Positions 30,501-38,513 of a stretch of DNA of 62,420 nucleotides are shown here, one piece after another. This DNA comes from a virus. The stretch spans positions 1-62,420 of the IMG/VR virus record IMGVR_UViG_3300033997_000134; one strand, given 5' to 3'. Position 1 is the first letter of the stretch. Every line of letters starts with the position of its first letter. The translations under genes and the position numbers were made by a program. The notes beneath the pieces are model-generated. The model had not been told where the DNA came from and ran no database searches. It saw only the letters and a program-made list of their open reading frames with translations.

Positions 30501-33500
30501 AGTTGCGTGTGTAGGTGCAGTAGTGGCTCTCCCCGCGACTGCACCACTGGGGACTTTTTCGTATCCGGTCACAACCCAGGCATTCGATCCATCGGCCTTC
30601 GTCAGCCAAACAATCGTAGATTCGTGCTCAATACCGACACGTGTTGACTGCTCGATTTGCTTGCGGTTGAACTCAGTCCCCAGCGCGACGGCTTCTACGA
30701 TTTCGTCCAAGAACCTCACCGCCGCCTGCTCTGTCAGCCCATCCTTGCGCTGTCTTGCTTCAAGAATGTGGCTCAAACCCATCCCGCCTTTGGTTTTGCC
30801 GGTCGGTTTGACTGTGCCCTCGCTCCCCCACACAAAGTCCACCCAGCCAAGCCCATTGCGGAACATGGCCCTGTGCACCGTGGTCTTGTCAGTCAATGCA
30901 ACAGCAAGCGCCTCCCGCCCGCGCGCAATGTTCGCTTCCACTGACTTCATGGAACTGCGGCTCATAACGGGCTCGATACGCTGGCCGCCACGTGGGCCAT
31001 TGCCATCAGGCCCACCACGCTCCACCCAGGCGCGCGCTGGCAAGATGTAGTCGCGGATGATTTCAGCGTCCGACAGCTTGATGGTCTGCAGGCCTGGCAC
31101 GTTGGCACGCAGCCAGGAGCGGATAGCGGCAATGGCGCGCTGCACCAAGTTCAGGCGCGGCGTGGACTGCGCCATGGTGGCAAGCACTTCCTCTGCAGCC
31201 ACGCGGCGACCCTTGGGCGTGTTTTTCAACCCATACTGCGTCAGCTTGGATGCCACATCCGCCTTGCGCATGACGGTGATCTGCTCTAGCACCACATCCA
31301 GCTGCTTTCCAAAGGCACCTCTTAAACCATGGTGCCCCAAAGCCTCATGGAAAAACACACGCGCAACATCATTCGGTGTGTGCAGCATGTCTGCAAGCAA
31401 GTACACCTTCCCATCCCAATAAAACCCCTCTGGATCGCCCTCTGCCCCTTCGGATCGTTGCAGAGAATCTGTGGCTAGAGCCTCTTTGGGTATCTTGGCA
31501 TCTTCCATCCCGTAGGCAACCACCACCTCTGGTGCATTCACCCAAGTTTTGCGAATGCCATCTACAACCTTGTTCACCTGCGCAATCATTTGCGCACTCA
31601 TGCCAGCTTGGCTTTGCTCCAGCACCTTCATGGCCTGGGCAAGATCAAGGCCACGCATTGCGCCGCCTTCACTGCGATCCTCCTGCATCGCCGTGCGATA
31701 CACCGCATCCACCGCAGAGCGGGCATCCACACCCTGCCCAGCCGCATCCAGGGCCGACATGACAAAACGCTCGGCCGCGTTGTAGGTCAGCTTGCGAATG
31801 CCAGACGCCAGGCGTGACAGCCCCATGCGATCAGCCACAGAAGCCATCCACCCGGCAAGCTGGCGCACCCTGAAACTGTGGGCTGTGCCCGGCAGCTTGC
31901 GCGCGGCCAGCTCCTGCGCCACCACAGCCAAGCCCTCCTCAATCGCCAGCGCCTCATAGTGCGCCGTCAGCGCGCTCCCAGACAATCCACTTTCGCGCAA
32001 CGCCTGCAGCTGCATGGGTGCATCTGGCGCGTACTTCTTCCACTCCAGCGCATATTGCTGCACCCGGGTGTCACGCTTTGCCAAATCCAGCATCGTCTGC
32101 ACATAATCTGAACTTGGCAGCACATTGCGCAACCCCAGATGGAACATCTCATGAAAGAGCGTCTCAACGACGTCACGACCACTGCTGTGCGCAGAGGCGA
32201 CGATGAAGATCCGGCCCTGCGCTGGTATCAACGCACCCATTACACCGTCAGGCGCCGTGACCCCAATCTCAGCGCCCCGCAGCACGACGTTGACTGGTGG
32301 AAAACTCCCCAGCCCCGCAAGAGCCTCATCGACCGCTTTTTGAGCCTGTTCCACCGATAGTCCGGTGCTGACCGCCTGCTTGTCGCCAGAAAACACCTCC
32401 GATGTGCGAAACAGCGCCACCCCTTTGTCTGTTTCCTTGGTTTCCAGCGCCGCGAAGAACTGATCAAAACCTGCGCGAATGGCGGGCATTTCCTCAATCG
32501 ACGGATAGGGGTAAGCCGCACCCAGCTGCACTCCTGCCTCAGAAGCGGTTTCCCATGCCTTGGGGCTGATCACGTTGACCAGGTAATCATTGCTGGCATC
32601 CTGATCCTGCAGCTTGGCCAACAGATAGCCCTCAAAGGCGCGGGCGCTGAGTTCAACGTCCGTGCTCCAGTAATCCTTGGAGCGGCGCTCATCCAGCTTG
32701 GCCGAACGATCACGCAAGGCTGTGCCATTGATGGCGCGCATCACGGCGGCGAAGGCCTGCACCACCTCCGGGCGAACCCCCTCTGCACTGGGCGCTACCT
32801 GCTTGCCTTTAGCCTGCTGCAGCACATCACGGCTGCTGGTCATAAATCCATCGGCTGACTTGCGCATGCGTGAGAAGTAGTTATCCACCGCATGCCACCA
32901 CTCGTGACCCAGGCTGCCAGCGCCACTGCGCTTGGTCAGGTTGATCACCACCTTGCCCGGCTCATAGTGCGCATTGAAAGCACCCACACCACCCGTGCCA
33001 CGTGCACCAAAGGCCATGCCCAGCTCACCATTGAGCGACAGCGCCTTGGGCGGCAGTTGCAATACGGCAGCCAGATCCATCAGTGCCTCATAGGCGTCAT
33101 TGAGATCCTGCTGGCGTTTGCCCTGCCCCACCCAGTTGCCGAACTCCACGCCACGGAAGCCAAAGGTGTCGCGGAACTGATCTGGCGTCACATCCACGCC
33201 ATTGCGCATATCCTGCCCCACGCGAGGGCGGTTTTCGTCGGCGCGCTCCTGCGGCACCAGCTTGTAGGCCTGCAGCTTCTGCGTCAGCTCACCCTCATTG
33301 GCATCGCGGTAGGCCCGCGCCTCCTTCACCGTCTTGAATGGCCCGGCCAACTTGGCGTAGTTACGCCCCAGCTTCTTGCCCACGTAGTAGTTGCGCGTGT
33401 ATGTCTCTGAAATGATGTCAAACGAGGCAGATTTCTTTTGTTGCACCTCACCCAGCTGGCCGTATGCCTGCTTGAATGCCTGCAGCGCGGCTTCCTTCGT

Positions 33501-36500
33501 ATCCCCAGTGGCGATTTCACGGGGCCAGTTGCTAAATGCCGTGGCCTTGGCGGCCTGCTCCACCACCCACAGGTTTACATTCTCACGCCCCCGGTACAGC
33601 GAATAGTGGTGCTCCCCGAAAGTGATCCCCTCCAGGCTCTTGGAGTGCCCCATCGCCTCATACAACTCGGCGCGCCCCAGCACACCCAGCACATCGCGGC
33701 TACCCATCACCCGCAGCTGCTCGCGCAGTTTCTGCTGCTCCAGCTTGCCATCCAGCATCTCCATGGCCAGACTGCGCAGCAGCTGCACCTGCTCGGCCCA
33801 GCGCTTGAGCTTGTGGCTCTGGCGCGGCTTCACCGGAACAGCATCGCGCATGGAGCGCACCAGGGCCACCACCGCAGGATCTTGACCAGCATCAATCAGC
33901 TTTTGATAGTCCGTCTGTGGCCACACCTTGGACAAGGGTTGCGCCTGAATCTGATCATCTGGCACGGCGCGCAGATCATCCTTGAAACCCGTCCACAGGT
34001 CTTTGCGGGCACCACCAATCTTCTCGCCCACATCGGTAATGCGGCTGGATTGAGGCGCAGAGGCAGACAGAGATGCTGCAGCAGCTGGCTTCTTGGTCTT
34101 TTCCGCATCCATCACCCATGCCTTGAAGTCCTCCAGGCTCATTTCGGTGATGGCATCCAGCCCAGTCCAGCCCTGCTCGTAGTTCTGCAGGTACGTCTGG
34201 CGCGCTTCGGCCTCGGTGGCCGCGCCCATGATGACCTTGTGCTCGTCAAACTTTCCATTGCGGTGCTTCTGGTCAACCACGAACACGGGCAGGCTGGCGT
34301 CCTCGGCCTTGTCGGTCAAGAACACATCCACATGATCCTTGTCGGCGCCCACGCTGCCCTTGAAATAGCCGTAATGGTTCTTGAGAGCTGGCCAAGCCGG
34401 ATTGCGCTGGGTGCCTGCGGGGTTCTCGATAGCGATTTCCAGGCCGTGCAGGCGAACGTGCCCCTTCTTGTAGTTTCCAGCTTCCTTCTGTGCCTCAGTG
34501 GGCGCTGGGGTGTCGTTGTCTGGATTGGTAGCAGCCTCTGCAGCTGCTGCTTCAATGGTGCTTGCATCACGCTGGGCAATAAGCGCCTGCTCTGCGACTG
34601 TATCGACTGGCTTGGCAATCGCCATCGTGCTCGCGCCCACCCCTGTATTCGAATCAACACCTTCAGGCAAAGCCCTCACCCCGCCACGCTTGAGAGTCTT
34701 GAGCGCACCCTTCAACGTACTGACAACCAGAGAGCGGGGCACAACAATTCCATCTTCTGGAATTGATCCGTAGTTCACATGATTTCCGGGGGCAAATCGA
34801 CTATCCACATCTTCTAGTCGCATGCCTGTGCTAGCTATATTGGTATCACCAAGGCCAATCGTGATTTCATGATCATCAGCGCCAAATGTAATACCTAAAT
34901 CTGCAGGCATGCTCCCGCGCTCTAGCTGCTGAAGCAGCGCACTAATGATCTGCTCCTGCTGCTCGGGCGACTTCAAAGTGTTCAGCCACTTTGTTCGCGT
35001 CGGCGCCATTTCCTCGGCTCTTACGCCACTTGCTCGATCCCAAGCATAGACTTTTCGGGAATGCTCAATGGATGCTCGATCTTCATCAGATTCCGTCAGC
35101 TTGATGCCTGAAAGTAGGTTGTTCCCGTTCGGTTTTTGAATTGCATTTGAAGGTGAATTGGCTTGAAGCTGCCCCACCGATTCGATGCCCTGCGCGCCGT
35201 CTGACTGCGCGGGCGCCACCGCATCCAGCAGCGCAGCACGCACCTTCTCCGACAAGTCGGCCCATGGCTTGGTGTGCACATTCTTTTTCTGAATCGTTTT
35301 CAGGCCACTGGCCTTGCTTGCTGCAGCCTGGCGCTCTGCCGTGGTCATGCGCGTCCAGCGCTCGGAAGCCTCCAGGTTGCGCGCGCGTTCGGCTTCTCGG
35401 CGGGTGGCACCTTCTTTGGCGATGGCTGCAGCAGCCGCTTGGCTTTGCGCTGCATCCGGCGCGCTTGCTTGTGCAGCAGGGTTCGCAGTCTGGGCGCTGC
35501 CATTTACGCCACCTTTGGTTGCTGGCTGGCCTGCTTGCGCTGCAGCTGCTGCAGGAAGGCGGTTGACTGCTTGGCCAGATGCTGCTCCCGGTGCTTGTTG
35601 TTGCGCGCCAGCTTGCTGGGCTTGAGGGGCTTGCGTGCCATCTTGTTTAGCTCCTTGATTGGTAGCAGCCAGCGCTTGCAGGCCACGGGTTTGAATTGCT
35701 TTTTGCAGTTTTTGATAGCGCGAGTGGCTGGGTACAGTGGCCTGTGCCAGCTGCATCAGCTCGCTATCGGTCATGTCATTGATCTGCTTGCGCGAGATGG
35801 CATGCAGCTGGGCAATCGAAGGCGATTTAGGCGCGGCCTGTGTTGCCTGCACCGGCACTGCTGGTGGCGCTGCTGGGCGCGCTGCGGCCGCCTTGGCTGC
35901 CTGCTGGGCCTGTGCGTTGCCCTGGTCACGCAGCTCCTGTGCTTGCTGGCGCAGAGATTGCGCCTGCACCTTGGCGTCCAAGATGGTCTTGAGGCGGCGC
36001 TGTTCGTTGGCCTCCCCCACATCAGCAGGGCCACCCTTGGCGGCGTACTGGGGCAGCTCCTTGGCGTTGGCCTTGTAATTGCGGCTGGCCCAGTCACGCG
36101 CCTTGGCATCGATGGCATCGGCTTGCGCCTCCAGACTGGCGATCTGGTCGGCAATGCTGGGGGGGTTAGCTACTTGGCTGGCGGGTTTGGTTACTTGGCC
36201 GGTGCTTTGAGCTTGGCCAGCGCCTTGGCCCGTGCTTCGGGGCTCATTCGCTTGAGCTTGAGCATTGACTGCAGCACGGCCTTGCGGGCCTCGGGGTTGG
36301 TTGGCAAATTGAATGGCATCGTTGATTTCCTCGTCAGATGCGCCCAGGGCGCGCAAAAATTCCTCGTCGGTGGCGTTCGAGGCTTGATCAAAAAACGGAA
36401 TGTCCGAGTCATCCAGCGCTGCAAGGCTGGAAAACGCATCGTCAGGCGCATCGCGCTGGGACATTTCCCAGTCGTACAGCTCTTTCTCGACAGGGGACAG

Positions 36501-38003
36501 GCTTTCGTAGTCCACCTCGTACCCGGCATACGGATCGGCCTCTGGCGCGCCCGACTGCGCTACGTCGGCAGCGGCGGTGATGGGCGTATCACTGCCCATG
36601 CTTGGGTCATCAGCGGGGTCGATGTACTGCTGCGGCTGGAATGCCTGGCTGGCACCAGAATCTACCGCTAGTGCTGCAGCACCTGTCAAACCACCAGCGG
36701 TAGCGTCCAGCCCCATGCGTTGCGATGGCGCTGGAGCGGCTGGCACATCACCCAGCCATTTACCCATCTGGTCTGGATTGATGCGTGCCTGCGGCGCGAT
36801 GCCGTTGGCCAAGAGTGCATCTTCATTGAGCACAGGCGCTGGCGCCCCCTTGGCGCGCTCGGCGGCCAGTTGCTCGGCAAACGCATTGCGCACACGCACC
36901 AAGCCCGGATTGACGGGCGCGGGCTGGGCATTGGGATCGGCCGGCGCATTGGTATCCTGCGCCCCAGTCCCGGCAAAACCCTTGTAACCGGCAGCAGCGC
37001 CACCCATGGCGCCACCCGAGAGCACACCCATGACGATGGACTCGTCCAGGCCATCCGTCCAGTCCTTGCCCAGCGACAAATTCTGGATCACGGTTTCTGC
37101 CACGCTTTGCGGCAGCTCCTCCAGCAAGCCCTCGCTGATGGCGCCTTCCACCACCTGGCGTGGAATGCTCTTGGCAGCACGCAGGTTGGATGCAATGGCT
37201 GCCGCTTCCTCGGCATTCTGGCGCTGGATGCCCTTGGTTCCCTGTGCCAGCATGGTTTCGGCATCGCCAACACCCAGCTTTTGCGCCACCTTGCCACCCA
37301 ACACCCCCAAACCACCACCAATCACGCCGGTAGCCAGCGCGGCGCCGGATTGTGCGGGGGTCAGCAGGCCATCTGGTGTTTCCTGGCGGATGGACTCGGC
37401 CTGTGAACCGGCCATGACGGCGCCTTCACCGACGGCACCGGCAGCAATACCGCCTGCAGTGGTCTGGGCCAGCTTGGCTGCGCCTTGGCCAAGGAACCCA
37501 GCACCAGCTGCACCGGCCACCCCGCGCGCCACCACGCCACCAGCGCCCATAGGGCCAAGAGATTCGCCAACACCCTCGGCAATGAGGCTTGGGTTTTCAA
37601 TCGCGGCTTTGAACTTTCCTACAAAACCCTCGGCTTCTCGGAACTTGCGGCGCGCCTCGCGTGATGCGTCAGACTTTATGTTTTCGTTGACAAACTCTTT
37701 GGCTTCCCTGAAGCGCAGCCCAGCATCTTCAGCTCGTTTACCAAGCTGCGGAGACTGGAAACCAAGCGCTGTCGCGCCTAGATTTGTTGCCAAGTCCGCT
37801 AAACCAACAGCAGCCTCTGGCACGCTGATGGCTGCATTCAGCGCAGTGCCGCCAATGTCGCGCGCCCAGCCTCCAATGCCTCGGGATGTATCTGCTTCGG
37901 TTGCGGTCGATGGATCAAACGTAGAACTTTTGCGTTCTTCGGGCTTAAACCCAGCTGGTTGATCATCAAGTCGCGCGGTGGTTGGATCGAATTGGCTGCT
38001 CAT
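27501..38003 (-). CDS. giant polyvalent virion protein (3,500 aa)
   Basis: 3,500 residues from ATG 38003 (MSSQFDPTTAR). The first about 350 residues are Ala/Gly-rich with hydrophobic stretches and the FDPSTA motif. After a low-complexity Gln/Ala region come recognisable blocks: an InPase-like domain (KGHVRLHGLEIAIENPAG, about 1,190); LPD1-type HEWWHAVDNYF (about 1,702); a metallopeptidase-like HEMFHLGL (about 1,951); HEALGHHG (about 2,219); a PBECR-like nuclease region (GLSHILEARQRKDGL...VVTGYEK, about 2,410-2,480); and a C-terminal LPD38-like segment (about 3,100-3,285). Such proteins are packaged and probably ejected with DNA. No N4-type RNA polymerase motif seen. Domain positions are approximate. 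Confidence 0.85.
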   Translation of the reverse strand: MSSQFDPTTARLDDQPAGFKPEERKSSTFDPSTATEADTSRGIGGWARDIGGTALNAAISVPEAAVGLADLATNLGATALGFQSPQLGKRAEDAGLRFREAKEFVNENIKSDASREARRKFREAEGFVGKFKAAIENPSLIAEGVGESLGPMGAGGVVARGVAGAAGAGFLGQGAAKLAQTTAGGIAAGAVGEGAVMAGSQAESIRQETPDGLLTPAQSGAALATGVIGGGLGVLGGKVAQKLGVGDAETMLAQGTKGIQRQNAEEAAAIASNLRAAKSIPRQVVEGAISEGLLEELPQSVAETVIQNLSLGKDWTDGLDESIVMGVLSGGAMGGAAAGYKGFAGTGAQDTNAPADPNAQPAPVNPGLVRVRNAFAEQLAAERAKGAPAPVLNEDALLANGIAPQARINPDQMGKWLGDVPAAPAPSQRMGLDATAGGLTGAAALAVDSGASQAFQPQQYIDPADDPSMGSDTPITAAADVAQSGAPEADPYAGYEVDYESLSPVEKELYDWEMSQRDAPDDAFSSLAALDDSDIPFFDQASNATDEEFLRALGASDEEINDAIQFANQPRGPQGRAAVNAQAQANEPRSTGQGAGQAQSTGQVTKPASQVANPPSIADQIASLEAQADAIDAKARDWASRNYKANAKELPQYAAKGGPADVGEANEQRRLKTILDAKVQAQSLRQQAQELRDQGNAQAQQAAKAAAARPAAPPAVPVQATQAAPKSPSIAQLHAISRKQINDMTDSELMQLAQATVPSHSRYQKLQKAIQTRGLQALAATNQGAKQDGTQAPQAQQAGAQQQAPGAASGQAVNRLPAAAAAQAGQPATKGGVNGSAQTANPAAQASAPDAAQSQAAAAAIAKEGATRREAERARNLEASERWTRMTTAERQAAASKASGLKTIQKKNVHTKPWADLSEKVRAALLDAVAPAQSDGAQGIESVGQLQANSPSNAIQKPNGNNLLSGIKLTESDEDRASIEHSRKVYAWDRASGVRAEEMAPTRTKWLNTLKSPEQQEQIISALLQQLERGSMPADLGITFGADDHEITIGLGDTNIASTGMRLEDVDSRFAPGNHVNYGSIPEDGIVVPRSLVVSTLKGALKTLKRGGVRALPEGVDSNTGVGASTMAIAKPVDTVAEQALIAQRDASTIEAAAAEAATNPDNDTPAPTEAQKEAGNYKKGHVRLHGLEIAIENPAGTQRNPAWPALKNHYGYFKGSVGADKDHVDVFLTDKAEDASLPVFVVDQKHRNGKFDEHKVIMGAATEAEARQTYLQNYEQGWTGLDAITEMSLEDFKAWVMDAEKTKKPAAAASLSASAPQSSRITDVGEKIGGARKDLWTGFKDDLRAVPDDQIQAQPLSKVWPQTDYQKLIDAGQDPAVVALVRSMRDAVPVKPRQSHKLKRWAEQVQLLRSLAMEMLDGKLEQQKLREQLRVMGSRDVLGVLGRAELYEAMGHSKSLEGITFGEHHYSLYRGRENVNLWVVEQAAKATAFSNWPREIATGDTKEAALQAFKQAYGQLGEVQQKKSASFDIISETYTRNYYVGKKLGRNYAKLAGPFKTVKEARAYRDANEGELTQKLQAYKLVPQERADENRPRVGQDMRNGVDVTPDQFRDTFGFRGVEFGNWVGQGKRQQDLNDAYEALMDLAAVLQLPPKALSLNGELGMAFGARGTGGVGAFNAHYEPGKVVINLTKRSGAGSLGHEWWHAVDNYFSRMRKSADGFMTSSRDVLQQAKGKQVAPSAEGVRPEVVQAFAAVMRAINGTALRDRSAKLDERRSKDYWSTDVELSARAFEGYLLAKLQDQDASNDYLVNVISPKAWETASEAGVQLGAAYPYPSIEEMPAIRAGFDQFFAALETKETDKGVALFRTSEVFSGDKQAVSTGLSVEQAQKAVDEALAGLGSFPPVNVVLRGAEIGVTAPDGVMGALIPAQGRIFIVASAHSSGRDVVETLFHEMFHLGLRNVLPSSDYVQTMLDLAKRDTRVQQYALEWKKYAPDAPMQLQALRESGLSGSALTAHYEALAIEEGLAVVAQELAARKLPGTAHSFRVRQLAGWMASVADRMGLSRLASGIRKLTYNAAERFVMSALDAAGQGVDARSAVDAVYRTAMQEDRSEGGAMRGLDLAQAMKVLEQSQAGMSAQMIAQVNKVVDGIRKTWVNAPEVVVAYGMEDAKIPKEALATDSLQRSEGAEGDPEGFYWDGKVYLLADMLHTPNDVARVFFHEALGHHGLRGAFGKQLDVVLEQITVMRKADVASKLTQYGLKNTPKGRRVAAEEVLATMAQSTPRLNLVQRAIAAIRSWLRANVPGLQTIKLSDAEIIRDYILPARAWVERGGPDGNGPRGGQRIEPVMSRSSMKSVEANIARGREALAVALTDKTTVHRAMFRNGLGWVDFVWGSEGTVKPTGKTKGGMGLSHILEARQRKDGLTEQAAVRFLDEIVEAVALGTEFNRKQIEQSTRVGIEHESTIVWLTKADGSNAWVVTGYEKVPSGAVAGRATTAPTHATASRTRNGVEGTKPILDDDGDLGNILFSRAKVAELKDKGLQLAHTYMSHPGKVSLWDKTVGTMRHVAERFPAFKPVFEAAQQFIDDVASVANEAAQYAPRLIPRVETLSDMRKKPISVEDNRAIGKALFGGTLEWGRDQHGKAMLMDDLKAKYAGLSVDTKAEILMAAGKVQPQLMAAMRGKQLQQFESFINNRFDSTILKPGVRFTHKELREFFNLNDQQISLYDEARATVDKSLDITARAEMLRALGRDWDGFRDMVMDAPTLTDAWKLLDDELEQRAKEIPDSRDQMAAKMFQIRASVDKAQELMNSGYMPLQRFGKYTLDVQDKDGERIYFGMFESKADSNRMAEALRREHPDAAVTQGTMNDQQYKLFAGITPETAELFGSMLGLDAEGNDAKDQAFQEFLKLSKNNHSALKRLIHRKGIMGYSEDVGRVLASFVYSNARLAATGLNAGKMENAINDLNTKHKQEGELGEIAAKLRDYIQDPQEEGQAIRGMLFAQYLGGSIASAMVNMTQPFAVTLPWLSQFGGMAKAGRYLSGAIKDMAKRGHQYEPDLAHALKMAEDDGVVSPQEIHQLMAQARGAGGLRTGDGTKKGDALASAANYWEKGKVLWGQPFALAEQFNRRSTFIAAYRLAKEQGKANPAEFARQAVVETQFLYTKANKPQWARGAIGGTVFTFKTYSVSFLELMQRTWNAGEPGSPERAAGRRAVGWAMLMLMLMGGAGGLPFVEDVEDLVDGAGQMMGYNLSSKQWRQQLAADVLGAELAGFLENGLSGLPGAPIDISGRMGMGNLIPGTGLLLNKQSSTRDVMEMIGPAGDLVARGFSGLKSVASGVVNADAGSIGRGAMEVMPAAVRNAVKGVDMAASGMYKDTKGYKIIDTSLDEALWKMIGFQPRAVAQVQESNSFMQRSKSFYIQTSNEIRSQWAQALFDKDEDAVKRVRERLDKWNAQNPDQPIRIKMPDIWKRVHQMGKDRTDRIADTAPKALRQQLREMAQEQGR

Positions 38004-38033
38004 GCAATGAGTGTTTCCGCCACCATCCTCTTT

Positions 38034-38053
38034 CCCAAAACCTAGCCGGGGTG
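38034..38053 (-). promoter_or_regulatory. late intergenic motif, copy 4
   Basis: Minus-strand CACCCCGGCTAGGTTTTGGG, beginning 50 nt before the giant gene. It lies in the 73-bp gap between two divergent genes, where the upstream minus-strand operon is interrupted by a plus-strand gene, so a promoter is needed here. Confidence 0.65.
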
Positions 38054-38076
38054 ATAGAGTTTCCGCAGGAGGAAAC

Positions 38077-38511
38077 ATGACAACTCACGCACCATCCACT
38101 GCAGACGGCTGGTTTAGATCATTCATCAGCGGTCATATACCGCTGGTCAAAACCTTTTGGCTTTATGGCGTTGTATTTGGGATGGCCATGCAATTCATGC
38201 TGGATGCATCCCCTGCCAAGCTCAAGAGCCCAATTGCGATATTGATGCTCGGTTACATGCTCGTCTGGTCAGTCGCCACATGGAAATCCGCAAAGAACTA
38301 CAGCGGTCCTGCTGTGTGGCGCGGCCTTGCGTATATTGCAGTGCTCATGCCTGTTATTGGTGTTGGTTTGTCTGTGGCAGTTGTTGCTTCTTCCCCAGAA
38401 AAAAAGGTGCAACCCGTTCAGGCTGTACCTTCCATGCAGTTTGATCCATCGACTGCACGGCCTGTGGATAAATCAGTTTTTGATCCATCCACAGCGCGCA
38501 TCGCTGAATAA
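38077..38511 (+). CDS. membrane protein with FDPSTAR repeats (144 aa)
   Basis: 144 residues with a strong GCAGGAGG ribosome-binding site. About three transmembrane helices (FWLYGVVFGMAMQFML, IAILMLGYMLVWSVA, LAYIAVLMPVIGVGLSVAVV) precede a polar tail with FDPSTARPVDKSVFDPSTAR. The same FDP(S/T)TA motif begins the divergent giant protein. It is the only plus-strand gene in the late region and converges end to end on the ejection-protein gene (3 nt). A moron that may tether or regulate the giant protein at the membrane; inference. Confidence 0.7.
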   Translation: MTTHAPSTADGWFRSFISGHIPLVKTFWLYGVVFGMAMQFMLDASPAKLKSPIAILMLGYMLVWSVATWKSAKNYSGPAVWRGLAYIAVLMPVIGVGLSVAVVASSPEKKVQPVQAVPSMQFDPSTARPVDKSVFDPSTARIAE

Positions 38512-38513
38512 GG

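Noticed and set aside
27501-38003. N4-type virion RNA polymerase, suggested by the size (3,500 residues) and the repeated late motif
   Set aside because: I see none of the T7-like polymerase motifs; the domain blocks seen are LPD/InPase/peptidase/nuclease-like.
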